From Paramacrobiotus metropolitanus (taxonomy: Eukaryota > Tardigrada > Eutardigrada > Parachela > Macrobiotidae): 64,000 bases of DNA. The position numbers and the translations under genes are program-made. The DNA lies in assembly GCF_019649055.1 (NCBI RefSeq), contig NW_026570399.1, positions 1-64,000 of the forward strand, written 5' to 3'. Below, in pieces: positions 1 to 8,151 of the stretch. The notes below the pieces were generated by a model. That model had not been told where the DNA came from. It ran no database searches and saw only the letters and a list, made by a program, of their open reading frames with translations. Position 1 is the stretch's first letter. Each line of letters begins with the position of its first letter.

Positions 1-540
1 AGCCGACCTCAACAAGAGGACCGGCTCAGCCGAAGCCACCAGTACAGGACTTGGCTATAAGAAGCGCCCTAAGTTGCGGAAGAAATCGTCGTCAACATGA
101 CAGTGCGACTCGCCGGCATGGATGACAAAGATCCAGCCCAAGCAGCCAGGACAAGAAGCACCGACTGACGTCCTCGCAACAACGAGTCCGCGAACTAACG
201 GCGGAAATCGCCGCGCTTCAAGGTCAGCAGTCAGCACCACTCGACTAGCTCGACTCAGCCGACCTCTACAGCAGGACCGGCCCCACCGACCTCAACAGGG
301 AACCGCCAGTTTCCTAAGCCAGCGGACATTAGCGACCGACCTATGTCCCCGGTTACTGAAGCTAGAATAATGTCAGCAATACCGACCCAGGAACGATGCC
401 AACAAGCGCACCACCACTTGGTTAACCTGGTGAATCAGACGATGGAACTCATCACAGAAATGAGCCCGTCGAATCTTTTGTGATTCCAACAGCCGGTTAG
501 CACAAGACTTGGACCGTGATATTTTGGCCTGGGAACTAAC
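1..540 (+). pseudogene. E1 coding remnant, helical segments in three frames
   Basis: No single frame stays open, but protein-like stretches occur in succession. One near 177-227 reads as a charged helix (QQRVRELTAEIAALQ). One at 388-483 contains QERCQQAHHHLVNLVNQT and ends in TGA. One at 122-370 is rich in Arg, Pro and Thr. The frame changes look like single-base indels in one ancestral coding sequence. A perfect splice-donor-like GTAAGT follows at 541. Function unknown. Confidence 0.35.
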
Positions 541-546
541 GTAAGT
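541..546 (+). promoter_or_regulatory. candidate splice donor in E1
   Basis: The sequence GGGAACTAAC|GTAAGT matches the metazoan 5' splice site over its six intronic bases. A donor this far 5' in an LTR element is where a subgenomic mRNA would be spliced out, and a good acceptor sits at 5,551. Pairing of the two is inference. Confidence 0.3.
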
Positions 547-642
547 TCCTCCGCCAACTCCACCATCCAGACGCGCCGAAGACCGGCATAGGCCATATAA
601 TAAGGACCTCTTCCTGGTTGGAGACGCGAGTCCGAGATTACA

Positions 643-1311
643 TTGAAGAACGGGACCGTGACCAACAACGAAACCGAAGCATCGATGCGAACTGCAGCAA
701 CGGATCGTCGAGCTCGGATCACACAAATCCAGTCGACACGTAACCCGACGGACCCTTTCGCGGTTCCACAATCCATACCGGATGACGAAATCCAGTTGAC
801 TCTGCAGACCGCGGACAGATTGATTGGTGAACTTTACCAATTACGGGACTCAACCGACCCGCAGACTCCGCAGTACTGCCAGATTGACATTAACCTGGGC
901 CACTTGGAGAACAATGCCAAGGAGGTCCGGTTCATTCTCCGACCTGAGACGCAACGGACCGTCAAAAATCAGGATCGGCTAAGGATTTTGAAAGTCAAAA
1001 TTGACAGCTTCGCGGAGGACTTCTACAAACGCAAACAACAGGAAGCAGAACGCAAGCTGAAGACTCCCGCGAAGAAGATTAAGGCGACACTTAAGCCACC
1101 GGTCCAACCTGTCAAACCATTGGAGGTTCAACAAGATGAACCAATGGATGAAGCACCGCCACTGGGAACGAACTCGAGGTCGGAGCATTCGAACAGGTGG
1201 ACATGGATACTTCTGAAACACCAACAACACCGCAGGACGGCCAACCGAAGCCAACTGCCCGACTCACTCGACCAACAACTCTGCCGGGACTCTCACATAA
1301 AGAGCCCATAG
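643..1311 (+). CDS. E1 ORF segment 1, basic/helical protein of unknown function
   Basis: An ATG-initiated frame (frame 1). The part to about residue 180 looks genuinely coding: charged helices, then a Lys/Pro-rich stretch and the acidic motif QQDEPMDEAPP. After about 1,175 the composition degrades while frame 0 becomes protein-like (segment 2). The true product therefore probably changes frame (-1) near 1,165-1,190, leaving the last 40 residues here spurious. I recognise no domain. DEPMDE or EEMD motifs recur in later segments (2101 and 4420 regions), hinting that they belong to one product. Confidence 0.45.
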   Translation: MKNGTVTNNETEASMRTAATDRRARITQIQSTRNPTDPFAVPQSIPDDEIQLTLQTADRLIGELYQLRDSTDPQTPQYCQIDINLGHLENNAKEVRFILRPETQRTVKNQDRLRILKVKIDSFAEDFYKRKQQEAERKLKTPAKKIKATLKPPVQPVKPLEVQQDEPMDEAPPLGTNSRSEHSNRWTWILLKHQQHRRTANRSQLPDSLDQQLCRDSHIKSP

Positions 1312-1610
1312 CAGATGACAGAGGTCCGAGGAGACGCCTATTCTCACCTCCACCAGTCCGAACAAAGGAACAACTGCTGGAAATCCTGAAAACGACTCCA
1401 GCGGATGAAACACAGCCGGGTCAGTCACAGAAACCGACCTCGGCAATGAAGTCAATGGTTACGTCCGGAGTCCATAAGAAGTTAGTCCGACAGGCTAAGA
1501 ATTACGACCTGGAACGGATCCTCAACGAAGCCCACCTAACAGAGGGACTGAGGCTGGGAAAGCTATCCACTGACGAGCAACAAGCACTCGGCCAGCGGAT
1601 ATATGCGTAA
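1197..1610 (+). CDS. E1 ORF segment 2, Pro/Thr-rich then helical
   Basis: Frame 0. It opens with an MDMDTSETPTTPQ-type low-complexity stretch, then PSPPPV-like prolines, then two amphipathic helices (KEQLLEIL; ILNEAHLTEGLRLGKLSTDEQQALG). It is open upstream of the listed start (LEVGAFEQ in the same frame), consistent with continuation from segment 1 by a -1 frame change. It stops at TAA (1608-1610), but frame 2 is already open across that stop. Unknown function. Confidence 0.4.
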   Translation: MDMDTSETPTTPQDGQPKPTARLTRPTTLPGLSHKEPIADDRGPRRRLFSPPPVRTKEQLLEILKTTPADETQPGQSQKPTSAMKSMVTSGVHKKLVRQAKNYDLERILNEAHLTEGLRLGKLSTDEQQALGQRIYA

Positions 1611-2410
1611 TCCAGGACAGGGATAAGGCTCTACGCCGATTGATGTTTGTGAGGTGCGGAAGACAGGCATTACGACAGCTTCCGTTGGACGCGGCCATTA
1701 TTAAGCCAGCCCAACTACTCCGACACCCTCGCATCAACCCTGCAGCCTACACGTTGGAGATGCCCCCCCCTCAACCCGGTCAACAGGTTACCGAGAAGAT
1801 TCGGTGCATCATGTCCGACAGTAGCGACGAATCTGACCACAACTACAGAAAGGGTGCTCAGATCGAAGATGACCCGACCTATGACGACGACTTAACCTGG
1901 CAAGAGACTCTGCTGATGGATGCACAAACAAGCTCCAGGTCGTCATATGGATCTCGACCGGCAGAATCAACGCCGAGAAGGAGTAGGTCTCCGGTGAAAC
2001 AGATCTCACCGAACCGGGCAGCGTCTCAACCGGCAACGATGCCGAGTCAACCTCCGAAGGAACAGCCACGTAGGTTTACGCCCCGGAATACCCCAACTAA
2101 ACCGAAACAGACCCCGGAGGAGATGGACACGACGTCTCCAAAGGAGGTCGGACCTGAATCACAGAATGAATCGACTTCGGAACCAGCCAAGTTGGTCATT
2201 GACGAATCTCGGACAGATGAGCCGGCAACAGCTCCGGGTAAGAGAAGCAAAAAGAAGCAGCAACCGGCTGACGATTTCTCGCGAGAATACCACGATGACC
2301 CAGCCTTGAAACACGTTCAGGACCCGACCAGGTCGGAACAGGATGCGAGTGTGGACACTGCGTTCAGAGGACAAAGAACTCTGGAACTCATTGAAGTCAC
2401 GCCGTGCTAA
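1610..2410 (+). CDS. E1 ORF segment 3, disordered S/P/T/E-rich
   Basis: Frame 2, open from about 1,601 across the stop of segment 2. The first 50 residues are basic and helical (DKALRRLMFVRCGRQALRQL). The rest is disordered and rich in Ser, Pro, Thr, Lys, Asp and Glu, with the motif PEEMDTTSPKEV. A roughly similar EEMEATSQKDV occurs in the N-terminal Gag of E2 (51,872-52,513). That could be shared ancestry or shared composition. Near 2,367 the protein-like frame shifts to frame 0 (EDKELWNSLKSRR) for about 110 nt, then returns to frame 2. Confidence 0.4.
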   Translation: MQDRDKALRRLMFVRCGRQALRQLPLDAAIIKPAQLLRHPRINPAAYTLEMPPPQPGQQVTEKIRCIMSDSSDESDHNYRKGAQIEDDPTYDDDLTWQETLLMDAQTSSRSSYGSRPAESTPRRSRSPVKQISPNRAASQPATMPSQPPKEQPRRFTPRNTPTKPKQTPEEMDTTSPKEVGPESQNESTSEPAKLVIDESRTDEPATAPGKRSKKKQQPADDFSREYHDDPALKHVQDPTRSEQDASVDTAFRGQRTLELIEVTPC

Positions 2411-2464
2411 CCTCGTTGGAAACACCGACGCGGTCCGTAAGGAACATGAACGCCTACACAAAGG

Positions 2465-2683
2465 ATGGCTGAGGTCATGAAAAGAATGGGAGAACGATTC
2501 CGTGCGGAGAAGGTCCGACTTGCGGCACAACAACAGGCCGCCATGACCCGACCGAAACTCTTCGCACCGGACCCGAAGTCGACCTCCACGACAACACGTC
2601 AATTGGTGGTCAAGATGAAGAACCCTCAACCAGTAAGGGAACCTTCCGTGCAGATCCAGGACGAATTACTGGATTCAAAGTGA
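2465..2683 (+). CDS. E1 ORF segment 4, basic helical
   Basis: Frame 2, 72 codons from ATG. It is a continuous basic helix (MKRMGERFRAEKVRLAAQQQ) followed by a Pro/Ser/Thr linker. Its TGA overlaps a GTG in frame 1 where segment 5 begins (GTGA), so the two may be joined by a frame change or by stop/restart. No known domain. Confidence 0.35.
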   Translation: MAEVMKRMGERFRAEKVRLAAQQQAAMTRPKLFAPDPKSTSTTTRQLVVKMKNPQPVREPSVQIQDELLDSK

Positions 2684-3087
2684 TCAACTCGGCTAACTCG
2701 GCTAAGTTGTCACGGAGGGAGAAAAAGGCTAAGAAAGAAGCCAGAAAGGAAGCTGAAAAGGAGGTGACCAAACAACCTCCGAAGGAACCGACTAAACCGA
2801 GGTCGGACCTTTCAATTAAGACGCCGAAACCTAACCCGGCCAAACGGCATAAGTCCTCCGACGACCTTGATACCTCAGACGCTGGCCCACAGAAGCCGGA
2901 CAAAAAGGGGAACGCCAAGGAGGAATTTGACTACGACGCAGCCAAACAGCGGATGCGAGAACTGATCGCCAGAGCAGGTACTGCGGCGACCAAAACGGAG
3001 GCCGAAAGACCACACGAAAGGTCTAAGCCGACGCCTAAGCCACCAAGCAAATCGAACCTCTACGTCCAAGAAAGACTCGGACGATGA
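2680..3087 (+). CDS. E1 ORF segment 5, Lys-rich
   Basis: Frame 1, 135 codons. It starts with a strongly basic Lys/Glu/Ala helix, resembling a nuclear or nucleolar targeting helix in composition only. A Pro/Lys linker and a short helix (AKQRMRELIARAGT) follow. From about 3,062 frame 2 becomes the better coding frame (TSKKDSDDESEKPSEP), so the last codons before TGA at 3,085 are probably not used. Confidence 0.35.
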   Translation: MINSANSAKLSRREKKAKKEARKEAEKEVTKQPPKEPTKPRSDLSIKTPKPNPAKRHKSSDDLDTSDAGPQKPDKKGNAKEEFDYDAAKQRMRELIARAGTAATKTEAERPHERSKPTPKPPSKSNLYVQERLGR

Positions 3088-4150
3088 ATCAGAGAAACCC
3101 TCGGAACCCGACGATGAGATCTCCGACCATGGAGAAGCCGATCCATACGAAGGATTCAAAGGCGATCGAAATGAAGAATGGAGTCACGAAGAAGACACTG
3201 ACGCTTCTGAATGGCCAGCCCCTGATGACGTACGTCAGCGGCTACCCGACGCTCAACCTGGCGACCGACCAGTCGGATTTCATACGGTCCGACTTCACGT
3301 CGAAATAGTCCGAAGCGTCAGGAATGCCCGAAACGAAGGCAGAGATGTGTACCAGTCATTGGTGCGCGACCTCTCGACCAACTTAAGGATCGTAGGCCGG
3401 ACCTCACCTGGCCACAAGAAACTTATGATGGCTATAGTGGCATGGGCCTTGGACTTCGGATTAGCCGTAGCGGTCCACCGACAATGGGGACGGACCGCCG
3501 AGTTAATCGCACCGGACATTATCCAAAAGCTCAAGAGCGCCGCCGCCAGAGCACTAGACGACCCGCCAACGAGAATCGTCAGGTGCATCGGATACGCACG
3601 AAACCCTCGCGGATCCTCCTTACTACATATCGCCCGTATATACAACGTTATGTACGAGAACAGCCAGGGCAATATTGACGTCATAATGGGCCTCTTAGGA
3701 CCTGTCATCGCAACGATGGTGGCAGAGTTTTCCCTTCATACGACCAACGCGGAACGCGATTTACCACTTCGGTACACAGTACCTCGGTTCATACCGGAGC
3801 AGCAACGACGCGATTTCAAACTCCGGATATCCTATATCAACCTACAGTCCTCACCCGAAGGTACTGAAACGGTCGTCGAGGAGTACAGTGAGTCGGATGA
3901 ACAACCATCCGGCGAGGCGGCGGATATGTTGAACATTGCACGAGCGTCGGGTATGTCGTCACAGAAACGACTACCAACCAACCGACCTCGGGCACCGTTC
4001 GAACCGGTAACATATGTCAACACCGCCTCGGCACCAGCAAGGGCAAGTGCAACTAAGCCAGGTCGGACTACAACCGGACGTTTTGCGGTGAAAGACACGC
4101 ATCTCTTCCACCGACTCACCTATGGAAACTTCACCGGCTCCGGAAGGTAA
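3062..4150 (+). CDS. E1 ORF segment 6, novel globular domain
   Basis: Frame 2 is open without interruption for about 360 codons. The first 85 residues are acidic and disordered. From about 3,347 there is a compact hydrophobic-patterned domain of about 190 residues with motifs GHKKLMMAIVAWALDFGLAV, RIVRCIGYARNPRG and DVIMGLLGPVIATMVAEF. A Ser/Thr/Pro tail follows. Its all-helical look is compatible with a capsid-like or nucleoprotein-like fold, but I see no family signature. The TAA stop overlaps a donor-like AAG|GTAAGA at 4,147. The next ORF begins at the ATG at 4,122, overlapping by 29 nt in another frame, an arrangement reminiscent of gag-pol overlaps. Confidence 0.5.
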   Translation, partial: TSKKDSDDESEKPSEPDDEISDHGEADPYEGFKGDRNEEWSHEEDTDASEWPAPDDVRQRLPDAQPGDRPVGFHTVRLHVEIVRSVRNARNEGRDVYQSLVRDLSTNLRIVGRTSPGHKKLMMAIVAWALDFGLAVAVHRQWGRTAELIAPDIIQKLKSAAARALDDPPTRIVRCIGYARNPRGSSLLHIARIYNVMYENSQGNIDVIMGLLGPVIATMVAEFSLHTTNAERDLPLRYTVPRFIPEQQRRDFKLRISYINLQSSPEGTETVVEEYSESDEQPSGEAADMLNIARASGMSSQKRLPTNRPRAPFEPVTYVNTASAPARASATKPGRTTTGRFAVKDTHLFHRLTYGNFTGSGR

Positions 4151-4973
4151 GACTCTACGGAAGAGTCAACCTAAACCGCTGAAATCAAGGAAGAAGTCGG
4201 TGAAGACCAAGGAGAAAACGCCCTCTGAGGAAGAAGACGAAGATGAAGAAGAAGATGAGGACGATGACGACACCTATCAAACACCAGAAGGGTCGGAGGA
4301 CGACGATAACGACGATGAGGATCAACCTCCACCAGCTTCGGCACCACAACAGCAGGGTGAACCGGAGATTTCTGACAATCAGAACGAACCACCGGCCAAC
4401 GACGGCAACGAAGCTGACGAGCCGATGGATGAAGATAGTGGTGACGTCTACGTTCCTCAGAACTACCGTCAACAAGTACGGTTAACACCAGACTCCGACC
4501 CGAATCAACTCCTCCAGGAATGGAACGAGGATACCCAGGAAGTCCTACCGTTACAGATTCCTAGCCTACCGAAGGTAAACGTCAAATACCCGACGGTGGC
4601 CATTAAACGTGCTCATACTCTACCCCCACGCGTCTCGGAATACGACCCGGGATGGATGTACACCTTTGCGGCCTTGAAGGCCCTGGCGACCTGTGGACCG
4701 AAGTTTGCGACACCGAAGATCGCATTCCAGCTCCTCAGGCACCATAAGATCGGTGACATCGGTGGAGGTTGGAGGCAACTAAGCCAGAGCAACGTATACC
4801 GGTACTGTAACCTTGGGTACAACGAAAGTAAAATCATACGGACATACACCAGCAGCAAGCGGATGTATTACGAGTTCCACCGGAGAAACGAGATCCGGCG
4901 CCGACCACTTACGAAGGTTGGGTACATGCCATCGAAGCGTGTATGGAAATGTCGTGGCACCCGGAAGGACTGA
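4122..4973 (+). CDS. E1 ORF segment 7, acidic N-terminus plus conserved-looking domain
   Basis: ATG-initiated, frame 0, overlapping segment 6. The N-terminus is Lys/Ser/Pro-rich, then comes a run of Asp/Glu (residues about 35-70) and the motif EPMDED. The C-terminal 110 residues are globular, with Trp, Tyr and Gly in a fold-like pattern (YDPGWMYTFAALKALATCGP; GDIGGGWRQLSQSNVYRYCN). Near 4,905 the coding signal moves to frame 2. The listed C-terminal residues after about 260 are then likely spurious. No database family recognised. Confidence 0.45.
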   Translation: METSPAPEGKTLRKSQPKPLKSRKKSVKTKEKTPSEEEDEDEEEDEDDDDTYQTPEGSEDDDNDDEDQPPPASAPQQQGEPEISDNQNEPPANDGNEADEPMDEDSGDVYVPQNYRQQVRLTPDSDPNQLLQEWNEDTQEVLPLQIPSLPKVNVKYPTVAIKRAHTLPPRVSEYDPGWMYTFAALKALATCGPKFATPKIAFQLLRHHKIGDIGGGWRQLSQSNVYRYCNLGYNESKIIRTYTSSKRMYYEFHRRNEIRRRPLTKVGYMPSKRVWKCRGTRKD

Positions 4974-5308
4974 CCCGCGGCGAAGTTCTACATCAGCTGG
5001 TAGCTAGGTTCGAATTTGAATGGGAAGCCAGAAAACCCCAGCTAGTCGACCCGAAGTACAAACCCACGAACAGAGTGAAAGGGGGCGAAAAGTACATGCT
5101 GGGCGACGACTTGGACTTCGTTCTCAACAAGGGATTCTTCCAAAAGAGATTTGGCATCAACCAGACTCGGGAAGGAGAACGATACGAAGCCCTTAACCCA
5201 TCAACACACCGACACGGACACTTACCGAAGCATCCACCGACCCCGGAGCAACAGAATGAGTCAACTGACTCTCTACAGGTGAACCGGGTGGAATCGACTA
5301 ACGGATGA
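4900..5308 (+). CDS. E1 ORF segment 8, C-terminal part of segment 7
   Basis: Frame 2, open from before 4,900 (PTYEGWVHAIEAC), so it reads as the continuation of segment 7 after a -1 change. It contains an aromatic/charged domain (LTRGEVLHQLVARFEFEWE; GDDLDFVLNKGFFQKRFG) and ends in a Pro/Gln/Asn-rich tail at TGA (5306-5308). After the stop comes a 135-nt gap holding three hairpins with CACA-type loops. Unknown function. Confidence 0.4.
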
Positions 5309-5356
5309 GGAGACATGGAATACGTCAGAAGAGTCGTAGAATCGACCTCTTTCATG

Positions 5357-5445
5357 AGTACCACACAAGTACTTGTGATCACCGACCTCCCCTCGGACAC
5401 AACAGAATGTCCCGACCTACCTCATTAGGCACCACATAAGTGCCT
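5357..5445 (+). repeat. three consecutive hairpins with CACANAA-type loops
   Basis: The hairpins are AGTAC-[CACACAA]-GTACT at 5357-5373, GGACA-[CAACAGAA]-TGTCC at 5395-5412, and AGGCAC-[CACATAA]-GTGCCT at 5427-5445. Stems differ but are complementary and loops are alike. They separate two coding blocks and match the larger array at 7.9-10.4 kb. Confidence 0.6.
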
Positions 5446-5531
5446 TGGACCAGCTCGAGAACCGACCCGGCCCGACCGTTGTAATCATAGGACGTAACAC
5501 GTATAGGCTAACGAATCCGAGAAACGGATCG

Positions 5532-5551
5532 TCTAATTTTTCTTTTAACAG
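5532..5551 (+). promoter_or_regulatory. candidate splice acceptor before the second E1 coding block
   Basis: A pyrimidine-rich run, TAATTTTTCTTTTAACAG, ends at 5,551. It is unusual in a T-poor element. The frame that opens immediately after it (frame 2) is closed by TAA at 5546-5548, inside the putative intron. This is what is expected if the downstream ORF is reached by splicing, as env-type ORFs are in retroviruses. Confidence 0.4.
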
Positions 5552-6187
5552 CCGCGAACGGAGGCGTACACGGCGGACTGCCGACATTGCAGAGAGAACT
5601 CAACTCCGCAGGGCAACAGACTCCCATGCGCGGACTGTATCATTTCTTTCTCGGATGAACATACCCCACAAGTCGGACGTCGTGACGCGATGCAAGCAGC
5701 GGCGTTGTACATAAACGTCGTCGCTGGGAACATCAGCGCATACCGACGTTTAGCCCGCAGCGAACGGCTAATTAACCAGTTACGGGCCTACGAACAGGAT
5801 CATTTGTCGGAAATCCAACGCAACCGCGCTTCCGACCCCGGATGGACTAACACAGTGCCACCGACCCTGACGCATCGACTTCTGGAATATCGTCAGCAAC
5901 AGGACCTGCGACGCCAGGAGGAGGACCGTGCAAAACTGAAGGCAGTCAACGAAAGAATTGCCACAATGAAGGTCCACCCACCACCAACGAAGCACGAGCC
6001 ACAAATCACTGTTCACTTACAGCAGCCCACACAAGGCCGCTCAGAGTCAGAACAGGTGCTTCATGACGTGAGAGAAGTGATAGTCGGAGACATTTACCGA
6101 CCTCTTCAATCCGCATCAGTCCAAATGATGATGCGACAAGATGACGGCACCATGAAAATGGTCACTCTTTACCCTGCAACGGAGAAC
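5552..6187 (+). CDS. E1 second coding block, zinc-finger N-terminus
   Basis: Frame 2, open from the acceptor at 5,551. Near the start are two CX2C pairs 12 residues apart: CRHC (codons at 5579 and 5588) and CADC (5627 and 5636). Together CX2C-X12-CX2C is a plausible treble-clef or RING-like zinc site. A long charged helical region follows (RRLARSERLINQLRAYEQDH; QQDLRRQEEDRAKLKAVNER), then a Val/Gln-rich segment ending near 6,185. There the frame moves -1 to the ATG at 6,190. An alternative ORF at 5445-5714 in frame 0 is probably a shadow, because it lacks the Cys pattern. Confidence 0.45.
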
Positions 6188-6189
6188 AG

Positions 6190-7695
6190 ATGGCAACGAT
6201 CCCACAGAAGGTCGTTCCAGTGGTCACACAAACCCAGCCATCCGTTCCCCAGCAGATTCCTCAACCTGGACCTTCGGCACAACCAGTTGCCCCGTCGACG
6301 ACTCAACAGCAGCGCCGACTTGCCAAACCATTGGCCGGACATGACCTTCGCCATAAGCTCGGACATGACGCTCGACACAGAATCGAGGAACGACGAGCCT
6401 CTGCTGGACATGGCAGCAATGAAGCGACCAGACCTTCACCTGGCAAACGGTCAAGTCCGGAGAAGACAAGTATGGGACTGGTCGTCGACTCAACTAGTAA
6501 GTCGAAACGGAACTTTGTCCCACCCGAACAGCAACCAGAACCGGAAGCCCACATGGCGGAACCGGCAGATAAGCCCGAAGAAATGGACGTCGAAGTGGCA
6601 AATCAGATGGCTTCGATGCCAACAGTGCAAGTGCCAAGCCAAGACGACCCTCGCTACGACAACGCCCGACGACAGGGAGTTGAGGTCGTTATGCCACATC
6701 CGAACGAACGGACAAATTACATTATGAACACCCTAGGATATGAGGAGCGACACCGACCACAGATTTGGCGGATGGTAGAAAACCTACGTCAGTTCCTCAT
6801 CCGATCTGGATTCCAGACCAGATTCCAACTGAACAATTGGATGGGTGAATTCAACATGAACGATCATCCTAACGTGGATCACCCAATTAATCGAGCAAAC
6901 GCCTTGCCTTCGGTGCATGACCCGGCACTGTTGGACACACCTCTGTCCACACCGGAGAGGACGAGTCTAAGTCAGCTCGGACCTCAGGAGTACTCGCGCG
7001 ATCAACTGGAGAGCGTGGCTCAGTTTGTCATCACCGACGCCCACCCGGCCTTCGTAATCGCAGCAGCTCGAGCGGCCCTGGACTTATTGCAGTACTTGCC
7101 GGAAGAAGAACCAGGACCAGAGGACCGCAACGCAACTATTTTACGGTATGTCTTCGCCGCAAGGTTGGGCAACTACTTTTGCCATTACACCCTGTGGGGA
7201 GCACGCCGAACCGCCCACATACCACCAGAACTGGATACAATTGTCGCACAGCTTGGCTCACCTATGCGAAGCATCATCTTGGCAGTCTGGTTACGCGACC
7301 TCCTTTACATACAGGAACGGCACGCGTCCAAGTACGCCTTTCGGAAGGACTTTAAAGATCCTGATGATGATGCCGCCGAATTCGTGAAATGGTACCGTGA
7401 AGAAAAAGCGTTACCTAGCGGATTCACTTCCCGACCTTACGGAGAAGGGATGTCGGACGACTTGGCACCCGGTGCGGTACCTAACGCACACAAACTCCGT
7501 AGAAAGGTCCAGAAAGCCAAGAAGGCGCGAGCGGAACACCCCGGTCAGGAAGACACCCCACAACAGAGTGGGCAGCCACCAGCAACATGCAAACCAGATG
7601 TCTTCCGGCGCCTTGGTAAACCACCGAAACCTGACGATGAAGAAGATGAGGATTACTTCGGTGGAGACCCGCCGATCTCAGTCCCCTTGGGATAA
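6190..7695 (+). CDS. E1 longest ORF, 501 codons, unknown protein
   Basis: ATG-initiated, frame 1, the longest intact frame of the element. Residues 1-150 are Pro/Gln/Ser-rich and disordered, with the PEEMDVEV motif shared with other E1 segments. Residues about 170-410 form a globular helical domain (RTNYIMNTLGYEERHRPQIW; AAARAALDLLQYLPEEE; SPMRSIILAVWLRDLLYIQE). The C-terminus is basic, then acidic (DDEEDEDYFGG). It resembles in layout, not in sequence, a Gag-like or nucleoprotein-like polypeptide. The TAA is followed directly by a 24-nt perfect hairpin. It probably continues from the zinc-finger ORF by a -1 frame change. Confidence 0.55.
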   Translation: MATIPQKVVPVVTQTQPSVPQQIPQPGPSAQPVAPSTTQQQRRLAKPLAGHDLRHKLGHDARHRIEERRASAGHGSNEATRPSPGKRSSPEKTSMGLVVDSTSKSKRNFVPPEQQPEPEAHMAEPADKPEEMDVEVANQMASMPTVQVPSQDDPRYDNARRQGVEVVMPHPNERTNYIMNTLGYEERHRPQIWRMVENLRQFLIRSGFQTRFQLNNWMGEFNMNDHPNVDHPINRANALPSVHDPALLDTPLSTPERTSLSQLGPQEYSRDQLESVAQFVITDAHPAFVIAAARAALDLLQYLPEEEPGPEDRNATILRYVFAARLGNYFCHYTLWGARRTAHIPPELDTIVAQLGSPMRSIILAVWLRDLLYIQERHASKYAFRKDFKDPDDDAAEFVKWYREEKALPSGFTSRPYGEGMSDDLAPGAVPNAHKLRRKVQKAKKARAEHPGQEDTPQQSGQPPATCKPDVFRRLGKPPKPDDEEDEDYFGGDPPISVPLG

Positions 7696-7718
7696 CAGGT
7701 TCCCACATGCGAACCTGT
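7695..7718 (+). repeat. hairpin abutting the stop codon
   Basis: ACAGGTTC-[CCACATGC]-GAACCTGT, an 8-bp perfect stem whose first base is the last base of the TAA stop. The loop contains the CACA core seen in neighbouring hairpins. Confidence 0.6.
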
Positions 7719-7753
7719 GTCCCCGACTTCAACAGTAAAGGAAGGGACACCTA

Positions 7754-7829
7754 GCCGAGAAACGGCGGAGTCGAGAATCGACCTGGCGGAGAAACTGCCC
7801 AGCTGAGAAACAGCACCATCGAGAAACGA
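7754..7829 (+). repeat. five mini-hairpins with AGAAA loop, about 16-nt spacing
   Basis: GCCG-AGAAA-CGGC (7754), GTCG-AGAAT-CGAC (7770), GGCGG-AGAAA-CTGCC (7785), GCTG-AGAAA-CAGC (7802) and TCG-AGAAA-CGA (7819). Loops are constant. The stems all differ and remain paired, with one G-U. Start-to-start distances are 16, 15, 17 and 17 nt. Confidence 0.7.
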
Positions 7830-8151
7830 CGTTGAAACACGGAACGGACATTCTTTGGAACAGCAGACGTGAACCACGAATAAGCCAGAAGAGCTAACCA
7901 CTTAAGTTAGCCGGATTCTTCGGCTAGACCCGGAAACGTGTGGTCAAGACCGACGGTGATTCGGTTCTTTCACCGTACCGGTACGTCCTCCGAGGAATCC
8001 CCTGGAATGAACTGAGCAACCGACCTCAGTTCCCCAGCATGGCTTGAGCAGATCGATAACCACATCTGCTTTGACCGGAGACAACAGACGCCCCGGCTTG
8101 CTAACATAGCATATCGTGAACCACGTTCTGCTACCGAAGAAGATTACTCCG

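Noticed and set aside
3084-3308. ATGA-overlapping ORF as a stop/restart gene
   Set aside because: Frame 2 is continuously open from about 3,062 to 4,150 through the same region and is far more protein-like. The 3,084-3,308 frame is a shadow.
643-7695. A uniform -1 step at every E1 frame change (programmed -1 frameshifting)
   Set aside because: Following the best coding frame gives both -1 and +1 steps (for example +1 near 2,365 and 3,060), and no XXXYYYZ slippery heptamer with a downstream structure was seen at the sites examined.
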